From Clostridium caldaquaticum (lineage in GTDB: Bacteria; Bacillota; Clostridia; Clostridiales; Clostridiaceae), in NCBI RefSeq assembly GCF_023806125.1, contig NZ_JAMSKT010000006.1:1-64000 (forward strand): 64,000 nucleotides of DNA, written 5' to 3'. This document shows, in pieces, positions 35,088 through 45,325 of the stretch. The notes below the pieces were generated by a model. It was not told the DNA's origin, did not search any database, and saw only the letters and a list, made by a program, of their open reading frames with translations. A program made the translations under genes and the position numbers. Every line of letters starts with the position of its first letter. Position 1 is the stretch's first letter.

Positions 35088-36362
35088 ATGTTTATAGATA
35101 GAGCTAAAATATACGTAAAGTCAGGTGATGGAGGGGATGGTTCAATTTCTTTCAGAAGAGAGAAATATGTACCTCTTGGAGGTCCTGATGGTGGAGATGG
35201 TGGAAAAGGTGGAGATGTAATACTGGTTGCAGATTCTAATATGACAACTCTTTTAGATTTTACGTATAAAAGAAAATATATAGCTGAAAGAGGTGTTAAT
35301 GGTTCTGGTTCTAATTGTTTTGGAAAAAATGGAGAAAATCTTTATATAAAGGTGCCAATGGGTACTATTGTAAGAGATGTTGAGAGCAATAAAATTATGG
35401 CAGATTTGTCCCATGCTGGTGATACTATAGTTGTAGCTAAAGGAGGAAGGGGAGGAAAAGGAAATGCTCGTTTTGCAACTTCTACAAGGCAAGCACCAAA
35501 TTTTGCTGAGCCAGGAATGCCAGGTGAAGAAAGAAATATAGAATTAGAGCTTAAACTTTTAGCGGATGTAGGACTTATTGGATTTCCTAATGTAGGAAAA
35601 TCAACTCTTCTTTCAGTGGTTTCAAAGGCAAAGCCTAAGATTGCCAATTATCATTTTACAACTTTAAAGCCAAATTTAGGTGTTGTTGATGTCCAAGGGG
35701 TTCAAAGCTTTGTTATAGCAGATATTCCAGGAATAATTGAAGGAGCTGCAGAAGGGGTAGGATTAGGATTAGATTTTCTAAGGCATATTGAAAGAACAAG
35801 ACTTTTAATACATGTAGTAGATATTTCTGGGATTGAAGGAAGAGATCCTATAGAAGATTTTTTAAAAATTAATGAGGAACTTAGAAAATATAGTGTAAAA
35901 TTATGGGATAGGACTCAAATTATTGCTGCAAATAAAAGCGATATGCTGTACGATGAAAATGTTTTTGAGAACTTTAAGAAAAAAGTTAACGAACTTGGAT
36001 ATGATAAGGTGTTCAAAATATCAGGTGCAACAAAGCAAGGTGTGGAAGAACTTTTAAAAGAAACAGCAAGAATATTATCAACTATTCCAATAAAGGATTT
36101 AGAAATAAGTGAAGAAGAAAGGTTTGTACCTGAAGATAAAAGATTTACTTATAAAATTAGGGTAGAAGATGGAGTATATATAGTAGAAGGAAGTTTTGTT
36201 GACAGACTGCTTGCTAGTGTGAATGTTAATGAACCAGATTCTTTGAAGTATTTTCATAAAGTATTGAGAAACAAGGGTGTACTTAATGAATTAATGGAAA
36301 TGGGTATTCAAGATGGAGATATAGTACGATTGAATGACTTTGAATTTGAATTCTTATTATAG
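35088..36362 (+). CDS. obgE: GTPase ObgE/CgtA
   Basis: Obg is an essential GTPase of 50S assembly and stress signalling. The 424-residue protein has the glycine-rich Obg fold first ([20 protein letters not shown]), then a G domain with GFPNVGKST (about 165-173), DIPGII and NKSD. A C-terminal OCT domain follows (about 345-424). This three-domain form is the usual Gram-positive one. AGAGGTGATATATAG stands before the ATG. yhbY follows 27 bases later. Confidence 0.97.
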   Translation: MFIDRAKIYVKSGDGGDGSISFRREKYVPLGGPDGGDGGKGGDVILVADSNMTTLLDFTYKRKYIAERGVNGSGSNCFGKNGENLYIKVPMGTIVRDVESNKIMADLSHAGDTIVVAKGGRGGKGNARFATSTRQAPNFAEPGMPGEERNIELELKLLADVGLIGFPNVGKSTLLSVVSKAKPKIANYHFTTLKPNLGVVDVQGVQSFVIADIPGIIEGAAEGVGLGLDFLRHIERTRLLIHVVDISGIEGRDPIEDFLKINEELRKYSVKLWDRTQIIAANKSDMLYDENVFENFKKKVNELGYDKVFKISGATKQGVEELLKETARILSTIPIKDLEISEEERFVPEDKRFTYKIRVEDGVYIVEGSFVDRLLASVNVNEPDSLKYFHKVLRNKGVLNELMEMGIQDGDIVRLNDFEFEFLL

Positions 36363-36389
36363 TTGAGTAAAGTTGGAGGAGTAAATAAA

Positions 36390-36683
36390 ATGATGACAAG
36401 TAAGCAGAGAAGTTACTTAAGGTCTCTTGCAAATAATTTAGAGCCTATTTTTCAAATAGGCAAGAGCGGCTTAGAAGAAGGGTTTTTGAAACAAATTGAT
36501 GAAGCTTTAGAGGCAAGAGAGCTAATAAAAATTAAGGTGTTAAATAATAGCGGATTAGAAGCTAGAGAAGCTTCGGATTATATTTGTGAAAAACTAAATT
36601 GTGAAGGCGTTCAAGCTATAGGAAGTAAATTAGTGATATATAGAAAGTCTGAGAAAAAGCCTAAAATTGAACTTCCAGAATAG
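36390..36683 (+). CDS. yhbY: YhbY/CRM-domain RNA-binding protein
   Basis: This 97-residue protein is a single CRM (CRS1/YhbY) domain with the pattern SKQRSYLRSLANNLEPIFQIGKSGL, including the GKxGL loop, and an IKVLNNS strand. Members associate with pre-50S particles, which fits its place behind obgE. The ATG at 36390 lies eight bases after GGAGGAG; the frame is open upstream to 36363 but lacks a ribosome site there. Cytosolic. Confidence 0.94.
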   Translation: MMTSKQRSYLRSLANNLEPIFQIGKSGLEEGFLKQIDEALEARELIKIKVLNNSGLEAREASDYICEKLNCEGVQAIGSKLVIYRKSEKKPKIELPE

Positions 36684-36695
36684 AATAAATTAAAG

Positions 36696-36725
36696 CATAG
36701 CATGTATTAAATAATACATGCTATG
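36696..36725 (+). terminator. Possible terminator or hairpin after yhbY
   Basis: CATAGCATGTATT (36696-36708) and AATACATGCTATG (36713-36725) form a perfect 13-bp stem with a four-base loop. Only a short TTT follows, so it may be a weak terminator or a processing site. Confidence 0.6.
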
Positions 36726-36746
36726 TTTATAAAGTGAGGAGTAGTT

Positions 36747-37352
36747 ATGGTGAAAAAAGGAATTTTTGGAGGAACTTTTGATCCAATACATAATGGGCAT
36801 CTTTATATAGCTCATGAAGCAGTAGAGAGATTAAACCTGGATTTCTTAATTTTCATGCCTTCTGGAAACCCGCCTCATAAAACAGGCAGAAAGAAAACTG
36901 ATGCATCTATAAGATATGAATTAGTAAATATGGCAATAAAAGAAGAAAAAAGATTTATTCTAAGCAATTTTGAAATTAGAAATAAAGGATTAAGCTATAC
37001 ATATAAAACATTGGAATACTTTAATACAATAGAACCAGATACGGAGTGGTACTTTGTAACAGGAGCAGACTGCTTAATAGAACTTGAGTCATGGAAAAGC
37101 GTTGATAGGATACTGAATTTATGTAAGCTAGCTGTTTTTAGTAGACCAGGGTATAATAAAGAAGAAATATTAATTCATAAGGAAATAGCACAAAAAAAGT
37201 ATAATAAAGAAATTATTTTTTTAGATATTAATCCTTTAAATATTTCCTCAACGGATATTAAAAAGATGATTAGAGAAGGTAAAGATGTTAGTTTGTTTTT
37301 ACCGAAAAATGTATATAATATTGTATTAGAGCTTGGATTATATAAGGAGTAG
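36747..37352 (+). CDS. nadD: Nicotinate-nucleotide adenylyltransferase
   Basis: NadD adenylates nicotinate mononucleotide to deamido-NAD in NAD synthesis. The 201-residue product begins with the nucleotidyltransferase motif GIFGGTFDPIHNGHL. It contains FMPSGNPPHK (about 38-47), GADCLIELESW, and the ISSTDIKKMIREGKD motif near the end. GAGGAG precedes the ATG. yqeK follows with a start eight bases past the stop, the conserved nadD-yqeK pairing. Confidence 0.97.
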   Translation: MVKKGIFGGTFDPIHNGHLYIAHEAVERLNLDFLIFMPSGNPPHKTGRKKTDASIRYELVNMAIKEEKRFILSNFEIRNKGLSYTYKTLEYFNTIEPDTEWYFVTGADCLIELESWKSVDRILNLCKLAVFSRPGYNKEEILIHKEIAQKKYNKEIIFLDINPLNISSTDIKKMIREGKDVSLFLPKNVYNIVLELGLYKE

Positions 37353-37359
37353 AGAAATT

Positions 37360-37932
37360 ATGTGTAATGAAGAAGAAATAATAAAATATCTTCATAAAAT
37401 TTTAAATAAGCAAAGATTTGAACACAGTTTAAGGGTAATGGATACGGCTGTATCCTTAGCAAAACATTATAAAATAGATGAAACAAAAGCCAGGTTAGCA
37501 GGATTAGTGCACGATTGTGCTAAGAATTTAAAAGATGATGAAATTTTACATATTATAAAAAAGAATAGTCAATCTATAGAGGAATGTTATAAGATGAATC
37601 CTTCTATAATGCATGGACTAGCAGGGGCTATTATGGCCAGAGATAACTTTAAAGTTACAGATGAGGATATATTAAATGCTGTAGCCTATCATACAACTGG
37701 AAGAGAGAATATGAGTATGCTTGAAAAAATAATATATATAGCAGATTATATTGAACCAATGAGAAATTTTCCTGGAGTACAGGAGCTAAGGGAAAATGCA
37801 TATAATGATTTGGATAGAGCTCTTCTTTTATCGTTTAATAACACAATTAATTATGTAATTTCCAAGGGAGAAATTTTACACTTAGATACTATTAAGGCCA
37901 GAAATTATATACTAATGAAAGAATGCAGGTGA
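37360..37932 (+). CDS. yqeK: YqeK-type HD-domain dinucleoside tetraphosphatase
   Basis: YqeK proteins hydrolyse diadenosine tetraphosphate symmetrically to two ADP. The 190-residue protein has an HD domain: HSLRV at about residue 24, AGLVHDCAKNL with the HD pair at about 54, then HG and the AYHTTG motif and IADYIEP (about 128-134). The ATG at 37360 lies eight bases after AAGGAG in the end of nadD. The open frame upstream overlaps nadD and is not needed. It is probably part of the nadD transcript. Confidence 0.93.
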   Translation: MCNEEEIIKYLHKILNKQRFEHSLRVMDTAVSLAKHYKIDETKARLAGLVHDCAKNLKDDEILHIIKKNSQSIEECYKMNPSIMHGLAGAIMARDNFKVTDEDILNAVAYHTTGRENMSMLEKIIYIADYIEPMRNFPGVQELRENAYNDLDRALLLSFNNTINYVISKGEILHLDTIKARNYILMKECR

Positions 37933-37936
37933 GCTA

Positions 37937-38830
37937 ATGAACAATAAATTATTATATAAAGTAGCAGAAAAAGAACAGGATATGAAGCTTAGGGAGTACT
38001 TAAAGAAAGTAGCTAAGCTGTCTACTAGACTTATAAAGAGTGCGGCAATGCAAGGAAGAATTGAAGTAAATAATAAGAAGGCAAAACTTAACCATATATT
38101 AAAAGAAAATGATATTATAACATTTGATGTTATTAAAGAAGAAACACAAAATATAGAGCCGGAGAAAATGAATTTGGAGGTGATTTATGAAGACACAGAT
38201 ATAATAGTAGTTAATAAACCTCCTAAAATGGTAGTACATCCAACTAAAAGTTATCCTAAAGGCACCTTAGCTAATGGATTATTATATTATTTTAGAGAAA
38301 AAGGAGAAAACTGTATAGTTAGATTAGTAAGTCGTCTTGATATGGATACCTCAGGACTAATAATTATTGCTAAAAATCAATTTTCTCATATGGCGTTGGC
38401 TCGTGATATGCAGAGTCAGGTTTTTGAGAAAAGTTATTTAGCAGTAGTGCATGGTAAATTTAATGAAGCTGAGGGTACTATAGATCTTCCAATTTATAGG
38501 CCTACTGATGACAGTATAAAAAGAATAATAGATGAAAGAGGTCAAAAAAGTATTACGCATTACAAAATACTAGAAGAGTTCAAAGGTGGAAGTTTAGTAA
38601 AGTTAACTTTAGAAACTGGAAGAACTCATCAGATTAGAGTGCATCTAAGTTATATCGGTCATCCTATATATGGAGATATTCTATATGGAATAGAAGAAGA
38701 TTTAATTAAGAGGCAAGCACTTCATGCATATAGACTTGTGTTTCCACATCCAAGAACTAGTAAGCTGATAACATTAGAAATTGGACTACCTGAGGATATA
38801 AAGAACTTAATAAAAGAAATAAGTAGGTAA
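37937..38830 (+). CDS. RluA family pseudouridine synthase
   Basis: This enzyme isomerises uridines in rRNA or tRNA. The 297-residue protein has an N-terminal S4 RNA-binding domain (KLREYLKKVAKLSTRLIKSA) and a catalytic domain. The catalytic Asp is in SRLDMDTSGL (about 136-145), and the VVNKPPKMVVHPTK and TGRTHQIRVHL motifs are present. It is of the RluD/YlyB type, but the exact target base is not decided by sequence. AGGTGA lies before the ATG, four bases after yqeK. Its end is shared with a two-way terminator. Confidence 0.94.
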   Translation: MNNKLLYKVAEKEQDMKLREYLKKVAKLSTRLIKSAAMQGRIEVNNKKAKLNHILKENDIITFDVIKEETQNIEPEKMNLEVIYEDTDIIVVNKPPKMVVHPTKSYPKGTLANGLLYYFREKGENCIVRLVSRLDMDTSGLIIIAKNQFSHMALARDMQSQVFEKSYLAVVHGKFNEAEGTIDLPIYRPTDDSIKRIIDERGQKSITHYKILEEFKGGSLVKLTLETGRTHQIRVHLSYIGHPIYGDILYGIEEDLIKRQALHAYRLVFPHPRTSKLITLEIGLPEDIKNLIKEISR

Positions 38831-38848
38831 CAATATACCTACTTATTT
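38817..38848. terminator. Bidirectional terminator between convergent genes
   Basis: AAATAAGTAGGTA (38817-38829) pairs with TACCTACTTATTT (38836-38848). The stem includes the stop of the pseudouridine synthase and reaches the last codons of the carboxypeptidase. Confidence 0.88.
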
Positions 38849-40087
38849 ATAAAATAATCTTCCATTTCTTTTTTTTCTTATCTTAATTATAACAGTTGCT
38901 GTTATTAGTGCAACAGCTATACTTATAGCAGATAAAATATAAGGATTGATTTTTAAGTTTTTTCCTGTTTCGGTAATAGCTGGGTTAAATAAAAAATTTG
39001 ATTCATAATCTATTCCACTTGTCAGCTTTAAATTTGGCAACTGCTTGTCTTTTAAAGTTATAGAAGCCTCCATTATTTGTTCTTCTTTTTTAAAAGTTTT
39101 TGTTTTTAAGCTTGATTCTATTAGTTTATATTTAGGTATATCTTCCGATTCTTTTTCCTTGACATAGTAATAATCTTCAGCTGCATTTAAGGGTATTTGA
39201 ATATCTCCTAGTGAGTAAGTGGCAACATTATCTCCTTGTTTGTATAAACGTATAAGCTCATAGTTATTGAATCCATAATTAAATAATTTTTTTGCATCCT
39301 CATAGAAGGTTTTGTTAGAATCGTGAACAAGAGCGACTATGAGTCTCTGACCATTTTTTATAGCACTTGCTACGTAAGAATGCTTAGATTGAACTGTATA
39401 ACCTGTCTTCCCAGCCTCTGCCCCATCATAGTAATAGAGTGAATATTTATTAATTAATTTATTTTCATTTGCTAAATATATTCCTTCAGGATGTTTATTA
39501 GTTGGAGGAATTTTGTAAGAAAAAGTAGAAGCAATTTCTCTGAATTCTGGATGTTTTACAGCTTCTTTCATAATAAGAGCTAAATCTTTTGCAGAGATTT
39601 TATGATTTTCATCATAAAGTCCACTGGGATTTATAAAATTTGTATTTTCGCATCCTAATTCTTTAGCTCTTTCAGTCATAAGTTTAGCAAAGTTTTCAAT
39701 AGAACCTCCTATATGCTCGGCTAAAGCTTCGGCACAATCATTTCCAGATAAAAGAAGTAGTCCATATAGTAAGTTTTTAACTGTAATTTCTTCATCTTGA
39801 AATAGACCGATTTTACTTCCATCAACAAAAGGAGTTTTCTGACTAACTTTAACAACATCATTTAAATTTGTATTTTCTATAGTTAATAGAGCTGTCATAA
39901 TTTTGGTAGTTGATGCAGGAGGATATGCGGTATTCATGTTTTTAGAGTATAGAATAGTGCCAGTAGTTGCATCAATGAGTACTACACTATCAGCTGAAAC
40001 TACTGGTGGAGCATCCTTTGCCATAGCTATATTTATATTAGAAAACAATAGTATAAAAATTAATAAAAAAATAGAGAAATTTTTCAT
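38843..40087 (-). CDS. dacF: D-alanyl-D-alanine carboxypeptidase (PBP5/DacF type)
   Basis: This low-molecular-weight PBP trims the terminal D-Ala from stem peptides. The 414-residue protein has a signal peptide (about 1-23). It carries all three active-site motifs, STTK in PPASTTKIMTA (about 57-67), SGND near 119, and KTGYT near 226. A beta-rich C-terminal domain follows, with a C-terminal membrane anchor and basic tail (KIRKKRNG). It is close to the DacF/DacB sporulation-associated group but could be vegetative. A minus-strand AGGAGG precedes the ATG. It is monocistronic. Confidence 0.93.
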   Translation of the reverse strand: MKNFSIFLLIFILLFSNINIAMAKDAPPVVSADSVVLIDATTGTILYSKNMNTAYPPASTTKIMTALLTIENTNLNDVVKVSQKTPFVDGSKIGLFQDEEITVKNLLYGLLLLSGNDCAEALAEHIGGSIENFAKLMTERAKELGCENTNFINPSGLYDENHKISAKDLALIMKEAVKHPEFREIASTFSYKIPPTNKHPEGIYLANENKLINKYSLYYYDGAEAGKTGYTVQSKHSYVASAIKNGQRLIVALVHDSNKTFYEDAKKLFNYGFNNYELIRLYKQGDNVATYSLGDIQIPLNAAEDYYYVKEKESEDIPKYKLIESSLKTKTFKKEEQIMEASITLKDKQLPNLKLTSGIDYESNFLFNPAITETGKNLKINPYILSAISIAVALITATVIIKIRKKRNGRLFYK

Positions 40088-40215
40088 AACTGCCTCCTAA
40101 TGCGTAATTAATTAAATTATAGCAAAAAGTGTTTAAACAGGCGACAAAAATTTTAATAAAATGTCAATAATTTAATTGTAAGAAATTATGTTGTATATCT
40201 ATTTGGAGGTATATT

Positions 40216-40821
40216 ATGAAGGCAAAACAAAAAATCATAGGCTCAATAGTAATATTAATAATACTTGCAATATTTTTAGTAGTAGGTTATATAGTAAATA
40301 GACCTAAAAGTTATAAATTTAATGAAGATGATATATTTGTAGAAAGTACTTTTAGTGAGGAAAGGCAAAATAATGAAATTAAAACTATAACAGTATATAT
40401 TAAAGGCGAAGTAAAAAAACCGGGTGTATATCGATTAAAAGCTGGGAGTATTGTAGATGATCTAGTAAGGTTAGCTGGTGGCTTAACAGAAAATGCTAAT
40501 CCTGACAGTAAGCTTAATTTAGCAAAAAAGCTTAAGGATGAGGATTATATATATGTAGACAAAAAGATAGAATTAGAACCTAGTAAAGCTAATAGTACTA
40601 TAATTGTACAAGAACAAGAGAAAAGCAGCAAGGTAAATATTAATAGTGCAACTTTAAAGGAATTAGATGAAATACCAGGTATTGGACCTGTTACAGCACA
40701 GAAAATAATAGATTATAGAGAAAAAAATGGATATTTTACATCTATTGAGGATTTGAAAAAAGTTGGAGGAATAGGGGAAAAGACACTTGATAAGTTTAGG
40801 GACATGGTAGACATTAGATAA
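40216..40821 (+). CDS. comEA: ComEA-like DNA-binding competence protein
   Basis: ComEA is a membrane-anchored receptor that binds double-stranded DNA during uptake. The 201-residue protein has an N-terminal anchor (about 7-26), an SLBB-type domain (EVKKPGVYRLKAGSIVDDLV, about 71-90), and two C-terminal helix-hairpin-helix motifs. The HhH region reads VNINSATLKELDEIPGIGPV then DLKKVGGIGEKTL. GGAGG precedes the ATG. comEC is 5.3 kb away and comEB is absent here. DNA uptake as a function is inferred; the HhH pair could also serve in other DNA handling. Confidence 0.93.
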   Translation: MKAKQKIIGSIVILIILAIFLVVGYIVNRPKSYKFNEDDIFVESTFSEERQNNEIKTITVYIKGEVKKPGVYRLKAGSIVDDLVRLAGGLTENANPDSKLNLAKKLKDEDYIYVDKKIELEPSKANSTIIVQEQEKSSKVNINSATLKELDEIPGIGPVTAQKIIDYREKNGYFTSIEDLKKVGGIGEKTLDKFRDMVDIR

Positions 40822-40881
40822 TTAATAATATACAATAATTCTGTAATAAATAATAAATTTTCCTAAGAGGGAGGTAATGAT

Positions 40882-41910
40882 ATGGTTAAGAGATTAACTG
40901 AAATGTCAAGAACCTCAGGATGAGCAGCAAAAATAGGGCCGGAGACCCTTTCAAAAATTTTATATAAATTACCTAAAATGAGTGATAAAAATCTAATAGT
41001 TGGAGTAGAAACTTCAGATGATGCGGCTGTATATAAGTTAAGCAATGATAGCGCTATAATACAAACCTTAGATTTTTTTACTCCTGTAGTAGATGATCCA
41101 TACATATTTGGGCAGATTGCTGCAGCTAACTCTTTAAGCGATGTATATGCCATGGGGGGTAAGCCTATAGTAGCTATGAATATTGTTTGTTTCCCTATGT
41201 GTTTATCTTTAGAGGTCCTTGCAGAAATATTAAGAGGCGGGGCTGATAAAGTATTAGAAGCAGGTGCTGTTGTAGTTGGGGGACATACAGTGGATGATAA
41301 TGAACCTAAATATGGATTGTCTGTAACAGGGATTGTTCATCCGAATAAAGTTCTTAAAAATTTTGGTTCTAAACCTGATGAGGTTGTTATACTAACTAAA
41401 CCATTAGGAACAGGAATTATTAACACAGCTATTAAAGGGGGAGTATCATCGACAAGAGCTTACGAAAAAGCTGTAAAAGTAATGGTAACTTTAAATAAAT
41501 ATGCTGCAGAGATAATAGCAGATTATGATATAAGTGCTTGTACAGATATAACTGGTTTTGGATTTTTAGGACACAGCTATGAGATGGCAAGTGCTTCAAA
41601 TGTAACTTTAAAGTTTTACAAGGATAAGATACCATATATAAATGAAGCAAAAGAATATGCACTAATGGGACTTATTCCTGCTGGAACATACAATAATAAA
41701 GCATATTTAGAAGGAAAGTACCATTTTCAAAATGTACCTCAGTGGCTTGAGGACTTACTTTTTGATCCTCAAACTTCTGGAGGACTATTATTTACTTGCA
41801 GCAGAGAAGATAGTGAAGATATAATGAAGAAACTCAATAATTTAGAAATAAAATCGGAAATAGTTGGTGAGGTACTGCCTCTGCAGGATAAATATGTAAT
41901 AGTAAAGTAG
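40882..41910 (+). CDS. selD: Selenide, water dikinase with in-frame UGA (selenocysteine)
   Basis: SelD makes selenophosphate from selenide and ATP. The true ORF is 342 residues and starts at ATG 40882, seven bases after GAGGGAGG. Codon 14 is TGA (40921-40923), within TSG-U-AAKIGPE, exactly where the catalytic Cys/Sec of SelD lies. The catalytic Lys follows three residues later. Reading from the next ATG (40978) would lose the active site. A hairpin AGGG-CCGGAGA-CCCT begins 11 bases after the UGA and is a likely SECIS. Downstream family blocks include a DDAAVYKL motif and [13 protein letters not shown], the latter around residues 76-88. selA, selB and tRNA-Sec follow directly. Confidence 0.96.
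40924..40960 (+). promoter_or_regulatory. Bacterial SECIS element in selD
   Basis: Just downstream of UGA 40921-40923, AGGG (40935-40938) and CCCT (40946-40949) close a seven-base loop CCGGAGA, with some further A-T pairs below. Size, distance to the UGA and exposed G in the loop fit a bacterial SECIS bound by SelB. The exact fold is not computed. Confidence 0.72.
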
Positions 41911-41951
41911 CATTAACCTTAACTTTATGGAAAGGGGAAAATATATAATTA

Positions 41952-43349
41952 ATGAATAATAAGGAGTTACTTAGGAAACTGCCGAAAATAGATGAGCTTT
42001 TGAAGGAAGAAATAGTACTTGCAGAACTTAATCACACTTTAAGACCAATTGTAGTTGAAGCATTGAGAGAGTCTATAAATAAGTTTAGAAATGATATAAT
42101 AAGTGAGGTTATTTCTGATTTCAGCAATAAGGATATATTAAGACATTTTCTATACTTAATACAAAAGAAAAACTCTTCGAAATTTAAAAAGGTAATAAAT
42201 GCTACAGGAGTGATTATACATACTAATTTAGGCAGATCCTTGCTTTCACAAAAAGCGGTAGAAAGTGTTAAAGTTTCAGCAGAAAACTATAATAATCTGG
42301 AATACAATCTTGAAACTGGCGAAAGAGGTTCCAGGTATAGTCATATAGAAGAATTAGTAAGAAAGGTAACAGGAGCTGAGGCTGCCATGGTAGTTAATAA
42401 TAATGCAGCTGCGGTTATGCTTGTATTAAATACTCTATGCAGAAATAAGGAAGCTATTGTATCTAGAGGTCAGCTTGTAGAAATTGGGGGTTCTTTTAGA
42501 ATACCGGATGTTATGAATTTTAGTGGTGCAAAGCTTGTTGAAGTTGGGACAACTAATAGAACACATTTATATGACTATGAAAACAATATAAATGAAAATA
42601 CAGGGGCATTATTAAAAGTGCATACTTCTAATTTTAAAATTATAGGATTTACTGAAGAAGTAAATCTGGAGGAGCTTGTACAACTAGGTAAAAAATATAA
42701 TATACCCGTAATTGAAGATATAGGAAGCGGTGTATTAGTAGATTTTTCTAAATATGGGCTTTCTTATGAGCCAACTGTTCAAGATAGTATTAAAAAAGGA
42801 GTAGACATAGTTACCTTTAGTGGTGATAAGATGCTAGGAGGACCGCAGGCTGGAGTTATAGCAGGAAAAAAAGTCTACATAGATAAAATAAAAAAGAATC
42901 AGCTTACTAGGGCTTTAAGAATAGATAAGATGACATTAGCTGCCTTGGAAGCAACTTTCAAGTATTATTTGGATGAAGAAGAGGCTGTAAAAAATATACC
43001 AACTTTATATATGATGCTAAGTTCCAAGGAAGAGCATAAGAAAAGAGCCCAGAATCTAAGAGATAAGCTGCAAAAGGTAGCAAAAGATTTAGAAATAAAA
43101 ATCAGTTTAGATTATTCTATGGTAGGCGGAGGCTCTATGCCTGCAGAGAAAATAGAGACTTACGTATTAAAGCTTAAGAGCAGCAGAATAAGTACAAAAG
43201 ATTTAGAAGAAAAGCTTAGGAAAAATTTTATTCCTATTATAACAAGAATATATAATGATGAAGTTTATTTAGATTTAAGAACTATATTGGATAAAGATTT
43301 TCACATTATTGTAGAAGCTTTTAATAATATTTTTTTACTGGAGATGTAA
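41952..43349 (+). CDS. selA: L-seryl-tRNA(Sec) selenium transferase
   Basis: SelA converts Ser-tRNA(Sec) to Sec-tRNA(Sec) using selenophosphate and PLP. The 465-residue product has the conserved N-terminal tRNA-binding region ([12 protein letters not shown]) and a type-I PLP fold. Marks include [15 protein letters not shown] (about 79-93), NNNAAAVML, and Lys293 in [12 protein letters not shown] as the PLP-binding lysine. Length matches E. coli SelA (463). The nearest ribosome site, AAAGGGGA, is about 14 bases from the ATG, which is rather far. selB starts three bases after its stop. Confidence 0.97.
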   Translation: MNNKELLRKLPKIDELLKEEIVLAELNHTLRPIVVEALRESINKFRNDIISEVISDFSNKDILRHFLYLIQKKNSSKFKKVINATGVIIHTNLGRSLLSQKAVESVKVSAENYNNLEYNLETGERGSRYSHIEELVRKVTGAEAAMVVNNNAAAVMLVLNTLCRNKEAIVSRGQLVEIGGSFRIPDVMNFSGAKLVEVGTTNRTHLYDYENNINENTGALLKVHTSNFKIIGFTEEVNLEELVQLGKKYNIPVIEDIGSGVLVDFSKYGLSYEPTVQDSIKKGVDIVTFSGDKMLGGPQAGVIAGKKVYIDKIKKNQLTRALRIDKMTLAALEATFKYYLDEEEAVKNIPTLYMMLSSKEEHKKRAQNLRDKLQKVAKDLEIKISLDYSMVGGGSMPAEKIETYVLKLKSSRISTKDLEEKLRKNFIPIITRIYNDEVYLDLRTILDKDFHIIVEAFNNIFLLEM

Positions 43350-43352
43350 TAA

Positions 43353-45266
43353 ATGAAGCATATAATAATTGGCACTGCAGGACATATAGATCATGGAAAG
43401 ACTACTTTAATTAAAGCTCTAACTGGACGAGAAACTGATACATTGAAAGAAGAAAAAGAGAGAGGAATATCTATTAATTTGGGCTTTACATTTTTTGATT
43501 TACCTTCTGGGAAAAGAGCTGGAATAATTGATGTACCTGGACACGAAAAATTTATAAAAAATGCATTAGCGGGAGTAAGTAGCATAGATTTAGTTTTGTT
43601 AGTTATTGCAGCTGATGAGGGAATAATGCCGCAAACAAAGGAACATTTTGAAATACTGCAGCTTTTGAATGTAAAGAAAGGTATTATAGTTCTTACTAAA
43701 GCTGATTTAGTGGAGAATGAATGGTTATCTATGGTTAAAGAAGAAATAAAGGATTATTTTAAGGGAACTTTTCTTGAAAATGCCTCTATACATTCAGTTT
43801 CCTCTAAGACTGGAAGTGGGCTAAAAGGGTTAATTGAAGATATTGATAAACTTACAGAGGAAGTAGAGGTAAAAGATACGGAAGGACACTTTAGGCTAAC
43901 CGTAGATAGAGTGTTTTCTGTTAGTGGTTTTGGTACAGTAGTTACTGGTACAATAATAAGCGGAAGAATATATGAAGGCGAAACTGTGCAGATTTATCCA
44001 TCTAATATTATTTCGAAGGTTAGAGGGATACAGGTTCATGAAGATTCTGTTAAATTTGCAGAAGCTGGACAAAGATGTGCAATAAATCTATCTAATATTA
44101 AGGTAGAAGAAATAAAAAGAGGGGATGTTATTGCAAAACAAAACACAATGGTGTCTTCTCTTATGGTAGATTGTTCACTACATTATTTAAAGTCATGTAA
44201 AAAGCCATTAAAAAACAGACAGAGAGTTAAACTGTATCATGGAACAAGTGAAATTTTGTGCAGAGTTATTCTGCTTGATAGAGATGAGCTGGTACCAGGT
44301 AATACTGCTTATGTACAGCTAAGGCTTGAAGAATTTATTACAGCTCAAAGGAATGATAGATTTGTTATCAGAAATTATTCTCCTATGTACACTATGGGTG
44401 GAGGAACAATAATTGAGCCTTCACCTAGAAAGGCAAAGAGTTTTGATTATGTTTACTTAGAAGAGTTGAAAATTAAGGAAAGCGGCAGTGCTGAAAGTAT
44501 ACTAGAAAGAACTGTTGAGAAGTTAAGCAGTGAATTTCCAGATGAAAGCTTTATATTAAAAGCTTTAGGGAAAAATGAAGAAAATTTAAAAGAAAAATTA
44601 GATTCTCTTGCAGCAGATAAAAGAATTATACGATTTAAAGCTTTAGATAAAGAAGTATATATTCATAAAAATTTTTTAAAAAATAAGATTCAAGACATTG
44701 AGAAATTTCTAGAAAAATTTCATAGAGAAAATCCTCTTAAGATAGGAGTTTCTAAAGAAGAATTTAAAAATAAAATTTTTGGTAAAAATATAAAACAAAA
44801 AGTTTATGATGAATTTTTAGAACTTCTAATTTATAGAAACATAGTAGATTTGCATGGGAATTATGTTTCTCGATATGGCTTTGAAATTAAATATACAAAA
44901 GATCAAATAAGAATAAAAAACAAAATAATAGATGAATATATAAAAAGAAAATATTTACCTCCTAAATATGAAGAACTATGTGAAAGTGAAAGAGATAAAA
45001 AAATCTTTAAGATGGTATACGATTCTTTATTTGATAGTGGAGAGTTATTCAAAGTATCAGAGGATGTTGTAGTGCTTAATATTTATTATGAAGAAGCAAA
45101 GAAAAAAGTTATAAATTATATTAATAAATATGGAAGAATTTCTGCAGCAGAGGCAAGAGATATGCTAAACACAAGCAGAAAATACGCTGTTGCGTTGCTG
45201 GTACATTTCGATAATATAAAACTTACAAAAAGAGTAGAAGATTCTAGAGTATTATATAAGAAATAA
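43353..45266 (+). CDS. selB: Selenocysteine-specific elongation factor SelB
   Basis: SelB delivers Sec-tRNA(Sec) to UGA codons followed by a SECIS hairpin. The 637-residue protein has a G domain (GTAGHIDHGKTTL, DVPGHEKF, TKADL), two beta-barrel domains of EF-Tu type, and a C-terminal region of winged-helix domains that bind the SECIS RNA. Length is close to the E. coli protein (614). The selA-selB order with tRNA-Sec behind it makes a complete decoding set. Translation is probably coupled to selA. Confidence 0.97.
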   Translation: MKHIIIGTAGHIDHGKTTLIKALTGRETDTLKEEKERGISINLGFTFFDLPSGKRAGIIDVPGHEKFIKNALAGVSSIDLVLLVIAADEGIMPQTKEHFEILQLLNVKKGIIVLTKADLVENEWLSMVKEEIKDYFKGTFLENASIHSVSSKTGSGLKGLIEDIDKLTEEVEVKDTEGHFRLTVDRVFSVSGFGTVVTGTIISGRIYEGETVQIYPSNIISKVRGIQVHEDSVKFAEAGQRCAINLSNIKVEEIKRGDVIAKQNTMVSSLMVDCSLHYLKSCKKPLKNRQRVKLYHGTSEILCRVILLDRDELVPGNTAYVQLRLEEFITAQRNDRFVIRNYSPMYTMGGGTIIEPSPRKAKSFDYVYLEELKIKESGSAESILERTVEKLSSEFPDESFILKALGKNEENLKEKLDSLAADKRIIRFKALDKEVYIHKNFLKNKIQDIEKFLEKFHRENPLKIGVSKEEFKNKIFGKNIKQKVYDEFLELLIYRNIVDLHGNYVSRYGFEIKYTKDQIRIKNKIIDEYIKRKYLPPKYEELCESERDKKIFKMVYDSLFDSGELFKVSEDVVVLNIYYEEAKKKVINYINKYGRISAAEARDMLNTSRKYAVALLVHFDNIKLTKRVEDSRVLYKK

Positions 45267-45278
45267 TATAATTAACTA

Positions 45279-45305
45279 TTGACATTGTTTGTATTTTTGT
45301 ATAAA
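45279..45305 (+). promoter_or_regulatory. Possible promoter of tRNA-Sec
   Basis: TTGACA (45279-45284) and TATAAA (45300-45305) are 15 bases apart and lie 20 bases before the tRNA. Spacing is short, so this is tentative; read-through from selB is also possible. Confidence 0.5.
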
Positions 45306-45325
45306 ATTGTTTAACATAGAACTAA

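Noticed and set aside
40863-41153. Minus-strand open frame across the selD start
   Set aside because: It is a shadow of the selD coding frame on the other strand and lacks a ribosome site.
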